DNA from: Candidatus Gastranaerophilales bacterium
GTDB lineage: Bacteria > Cyanobacteriota > Vampirovibrionia > Gastranaerophilales > Gastranaerophilaceae
Reading direction: 5' to 3'
Length of the DNA stretch: 16,370 bases
NCBI GenBank assembly: GCA_947624665.1
Contig: CANQLK010000023.1
Location: 1 to 16,370, forward strand
In this document: piece by piece, positions 14,154-16,370 of the stretch
Layout of the letters: each line of letters starts with the position of its first letter
Numbering within the stretch: position 1 is the first letter of the stretch
Made by a program: the position numbers and the translations under genes
Notes under the pieces: generated by a model
The model's input: the letters and a program-made list of their open reading frames with translations, nothing else
What the model was told of the DNA's origin: nothing
Database searches by the model: none

Positions 14154-15311
14154 ATGAAAATATACACTCCAAAATGGCCAAAACTACACATAACAACTTT
14201 TTTGAAAATAGTAAGTACTTATCTTAACGGATATTGGTCTTGGTATGGAAAAAATGAAATTGAATTAATAAATAAATTTTCTAAATTACAAACCTCAAAA
14301 TATGCAATTACTACTGTGAGCGGAACTTGTGCTCTTGAAACAATATTGAGTGCTTTAAATATAAAAAAAGGTGATGAAGTAATAGTTCCCGCATATACTT
14401 GGATTTCAACCATTACGTCAGTTGTAAGAGTAGGAGCGACACCGGTTCTTGTTGATATAGACCCTCAAACTCTTTGTATTTCACCGCAAAAAATAAAAGA
14501 AGCTATCAGCGATAAAACAAAAGCAATAATTCCCGTGCATCTGTTTTCAGCTATGGCAGATATGGATAATATAAATAAAATAGCTGAAGAAAATAATTTA
14601 ATAGTTATAGAAGATTGTGCACACGCCCACGGGGCAAGCTATAGAAACAAAGGTGCGGGTTCTGTTTCGGCGGCGGGAGCATTCAGCTTTCAACAATCAA
14701 AACTTATGTGTGCAGGAGAAGGCGGGATAATAACAACAAATGATATAAACATTGCAAGAATATGTGACAGTATTGTACATATCGGTTGGAGCATTTTTAA
14801 CGAAAAGGCAAATCCTCCTAAAAATGCAATTTGTACAAAGACTGTTTTGACCGAATTTCAATGCGCAATTTTAGCTGATGCTTGTAACTATATTGAAGAT
14901 GAAACAAAAAAAAGAGAAAGTAATGCAAATTATTTGGAATATCTGCTAAAAGATGTTCCTCAAATCAGATTTCAAAAAACCTCAGAAGGCACAACAAGAA
15001 GAAGCTACTATTATTTTACTTTTATGCTGAACTTAGATAAAATTAAACAAGGAGTATCAAAATATAGTATAATTGAAGACTTAAAAAAAGAAGGTGTGCC
15101 TGCGGATAACGGTTGGGGCGTTCCGGTTTATAAACACGAACATTGGAATTTAACCGATGATATGTTTAAAAAGTTTGATACCGAAAAAGCTGAAAATATC
15201 AGTATGAATGAAGTTATTTGTCTATTACATCCAATATTATTAACGAGTAAAAAAAATATATTTAGAACTGCGGAAATAATAAAAAAAGTAATAAAAAAAT
15301 ATCAGGTGTAA
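14154..15311 (+). CDS. DegT/DnrJ/EryC1/StrS family PLP-dependent sugar aminotransferase
   Basis: A 385-residue fold-type I aminotransferase of the family that adds an amino group to keto-sugars or cyclitols. Motifs in order are VSGTCALE (55-62), GDEVIVPAYTW (73-83), the GATPVLVDID block (94-103), IIPVHLFSAMADM (125-137), IEDCAHAHGASY (152-163, with D154 contacting the PLP ring nitrogen), and FSFQQSKLMCAGEGG (177-191), where K183 should form the Schiff base. The QQSK version of the lysine motif is shared with the StsC/AHBA-synthase-like branch, so a cyclitol or unusual keto-sugar substrate is possible; the substrate cannot be fixed from sequence. The C-terminal PVYKHEHWN region is intact. It ends 2 nt before the radical SAM gene and almost certainly forms an operon with it. 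Confidence 0.9.
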   Translation: MKIYTPKWPKLHITTFLKIVSTYLNGYWSWYGKNEIELINKFSKLQTSKYAITTVSGTCALETILSALNIKKGDEVIVPAYTWISTITSVVRVGATPVLVDIDPQTLCISPQKIKEAISDKTKAIIPVHLFSAMADMDNINKIAEENNLIVIEDCAHAHGASYRNKGAGSVSAAGAFSFQQSKLMCAGEGGIITTNDINIARICDSIVHIGWSIFNEKANPPKNAICTKTVLTEFQCAILADACNYIEDETKKRESNANYLEYLLKDVPQIRFQKTSEGTTRRSYYYFTFMLNLDKIKQGVSKYSIIEDLKKEGVPADNGWGVPVYKHEHWNLTDDMFKKFDTEKAENISMNEVICLLHPILLTSKKNIFRTAEIIKKVIKKYQV

Positions 15312-15313
15312 TT

Positions 15314-16072
15314 ATGTTTAAGTTTAATTTTTTACGACCAAAACAATATAAACTAACTCAACTGGAAATTCATTTAACCGACCATTGCAACTTAAACTGC
15401 AACAAATGCGGGCATTATGCTAATTTTGTTAATGAAGAGGTATTTACCGATATAAATCAATATACAAAAGATATAAATGAACTTTCTAAAAAAATATATT
15501 ATGAACAAATAAAACTATTGGGCGGAGAACCGCTTTTACATCCTGATATAAATAAATTTATTAAGATAACAAGAAGTGCATATCCGAATTCAAAAATCAG
15601 TATTCTTACTAACGGTATTTTGCTGCCTAAAATGAATGATGAGTTTTTTGATACCGTAAGACAAAATGATGTAAAAATAGAATTATCAAAATATCCGATT
15701 TTAGGTAATAAATTCAGTGAATTACTGGATTTAATTGATGATAAAAGAGTGGAGTTAGGGCCTATTGCTTTAAAGAAAAGATTTTATGACAAATTAAATG
15801 TTGAAGGGACATCTGATAAAGAAAGATCTTTCAAAGCCTGCAATGCTTTTTACATAAATCAATTATGGAATTCAAGATTATATAATTGTATGGCGTGTTA
15901 CCGAGAATATTATAATAAAAAATTTAATACAAATATTATTTTACCTATAAGCATAGATATTTATGAAGCTTCGGCAAAAAAAATATTTGAAACAATGAAT
16001 AAACCAAATGATGGATGTCGATATTGTTACGAAACAAGCGCAGAATATGAATGGTCTCAATATAAAAAATAA
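15314..16072 (+). CDS. Radical SAM protein with cysteine-rich C-terminus
   Basis: A 252-residue radical SAM enzyme. HLTDHCNLNCNKCGHYA gives the cluster motif C25-x3-C29-x2-C32, and LLGGEPLLHP (68-77) is the GGE motif that contacts SAM. A shortened barrel follows (ISILTNGI, IELSKYPI). The C-terminal part has five more cysteines, C176, C192, C195, C235 and C238, in a SPASM-like spacing (C-x15-C-x2-C, then C-x2-C) that could hold an auxiliary iron-sulfur cluster. Proteins of this size with TDHCNLNC are common in surface polysaccharide gene clusters, but their reactions are mostly unknown. The ATG lies 2 nt after the aminotransferase stop, with AGGTG in the last codons as its Shine-Dalgarno sequence. 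The pair probably makes or alters an amino sugar or cyclitol. Confidence 0.88.
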   Translation: MFKFNFLRPKQYKLTQLEIHLTDHCNLNCNKCGHYANFVNEEVFTDINQYTKDINELSKKIYYEQIKLLGGEPLLHPDINKFIKITRSAYPNSKISILTNGILLPKMNDEFFDTVRQNDVKIELSKYPILGNKFSELLDLIDDKRVELGPIALKKRFYDKLNVEGTSDKERSFKACNAFYINQLWNSRLYNCMACYREYYNKKFNTNIILPISIDIYEASAKKIFETMNKPNDGCRYCYETSAEYEWSQYKK

Positions 16073-16370
16073 ATCTGTTATGAAGAACGAAACAACAAGA
16101 TTTTAATTTATAAATTCGATAAGAAAATTTGTTTTATTATTACGAATAATGCTCAAAATTTTAGCTATTACTATTGTCATTACGATAAATAAATTCCAAC
16201 CAGCATTTGATTTCTCCTTTATCATTAATCATGATAATTAATCTCTATTTATCTTTTTCTTTCAAAAATAAACTTTATGCGACTGTTTTTACTGGGTTAA
16301 AACCAAACCTTGTTCAAATCTCAATCTGCTTTCTATTCATCCGGCGAGGGATTTTTTATTTCAATAAAAA
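16073..16370. other. Gene-free AT-rich end of the window
   Basis: About 300 bp without a supportable gene on either strand. A weak AT hairpin (TTATCAT 16219-16225, ATGATAA 16231-16237) is present but lacks a proper T-tract. On the minus strand only short open stretches (up to about 23 codons) are preceded by good Shine-Dalgarno-like sequence, for example AAAGGAG near 16210-16216, and these match nothing I recognise. No clear terminator for the radical SAM gene is visible. Confidence 0.4.

Noticed and set aside
16219..16237. Hairpin after the radical SAM gene as a terminator
   Set aside because: The stem is seven AT-rich pairs, lies about 150 bp from the stop and has no T-tract.
1..16370. CRISPR array, insertion sequence or phage genes
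   Set aside because: No regularly spaced direct repeats, transposase, integrase or phage structural motifs were seen on either strand.

Overview
The window is AT-rich chromosomal DNA from a bacterium. Three things point towards non-photosynthetic Cyanobacteriota (Melainabacteria/Vampirovibrionia, possibly gut Gastranaerophilales): a YidC with the extra periplasmic domain seen in cyanobacterial YidC, a complete minC-minD-minE operon, and a type IV pilus PilC-like protein with no photosynthesis genes nearby. This placement is an inference from protein architecture and was not tested by database search.

Left part (1-7194). The 3' end of a pilC-like gene meets, stop to stop, a GAF/HD-GYP-like gene whose catalytic residues are substituted. 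On the minus strand a compact run glycosyltransferase - yidC - queA follows: 18 nt separate the first two and one base overlaps between the last two. Divergent from it, a six-TM protein of unknown function overlaps miaA by 50 bp. QueA and MiaA both modify tRNA anticodon loops, and the tRNA-Ser(CGA) later in the window has the A36-A37-A38 context that MiaA recognises.

Middle part (7195-12480). A bidirectional terminator separates miaA from an orphan ribbon-helix-helix gene. Then comes a secreted HExxH protein, divergent from minCDE. MinC has a roughly 200-residue acidic linker and MinE a roughly 75-residue acidic tail. minE converges, across a second bidirectional terminator, on a secreted serpin-like protein.

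Right part (12480-16370). This looks accessory and partly decayed. It holds a GC-rich intergenic repeat with a shortened relative next to miaA, tRNA-Ser(CGA), a C-terminal remnant of a GDP-mannose-dehydratase/epimerase-like gene with TGA where Trp is expected, and a frameshifted gene with a possible cysteine-protease C-terminus. Beyond these is an intact two-gene cassette of a DegT/StrS-type PLP aminotransferase and a radical SAM protein with five extra C-terminal cysteines, probably for surface-sugar biosynthesis or modification.

Extended -10 elements (TGnTATAAT) recur. Two genes (5484 and 14154) have one placed so close to the ATG that the transcripts may be leaderless. None of the 16 apparent genes ends in TGA.
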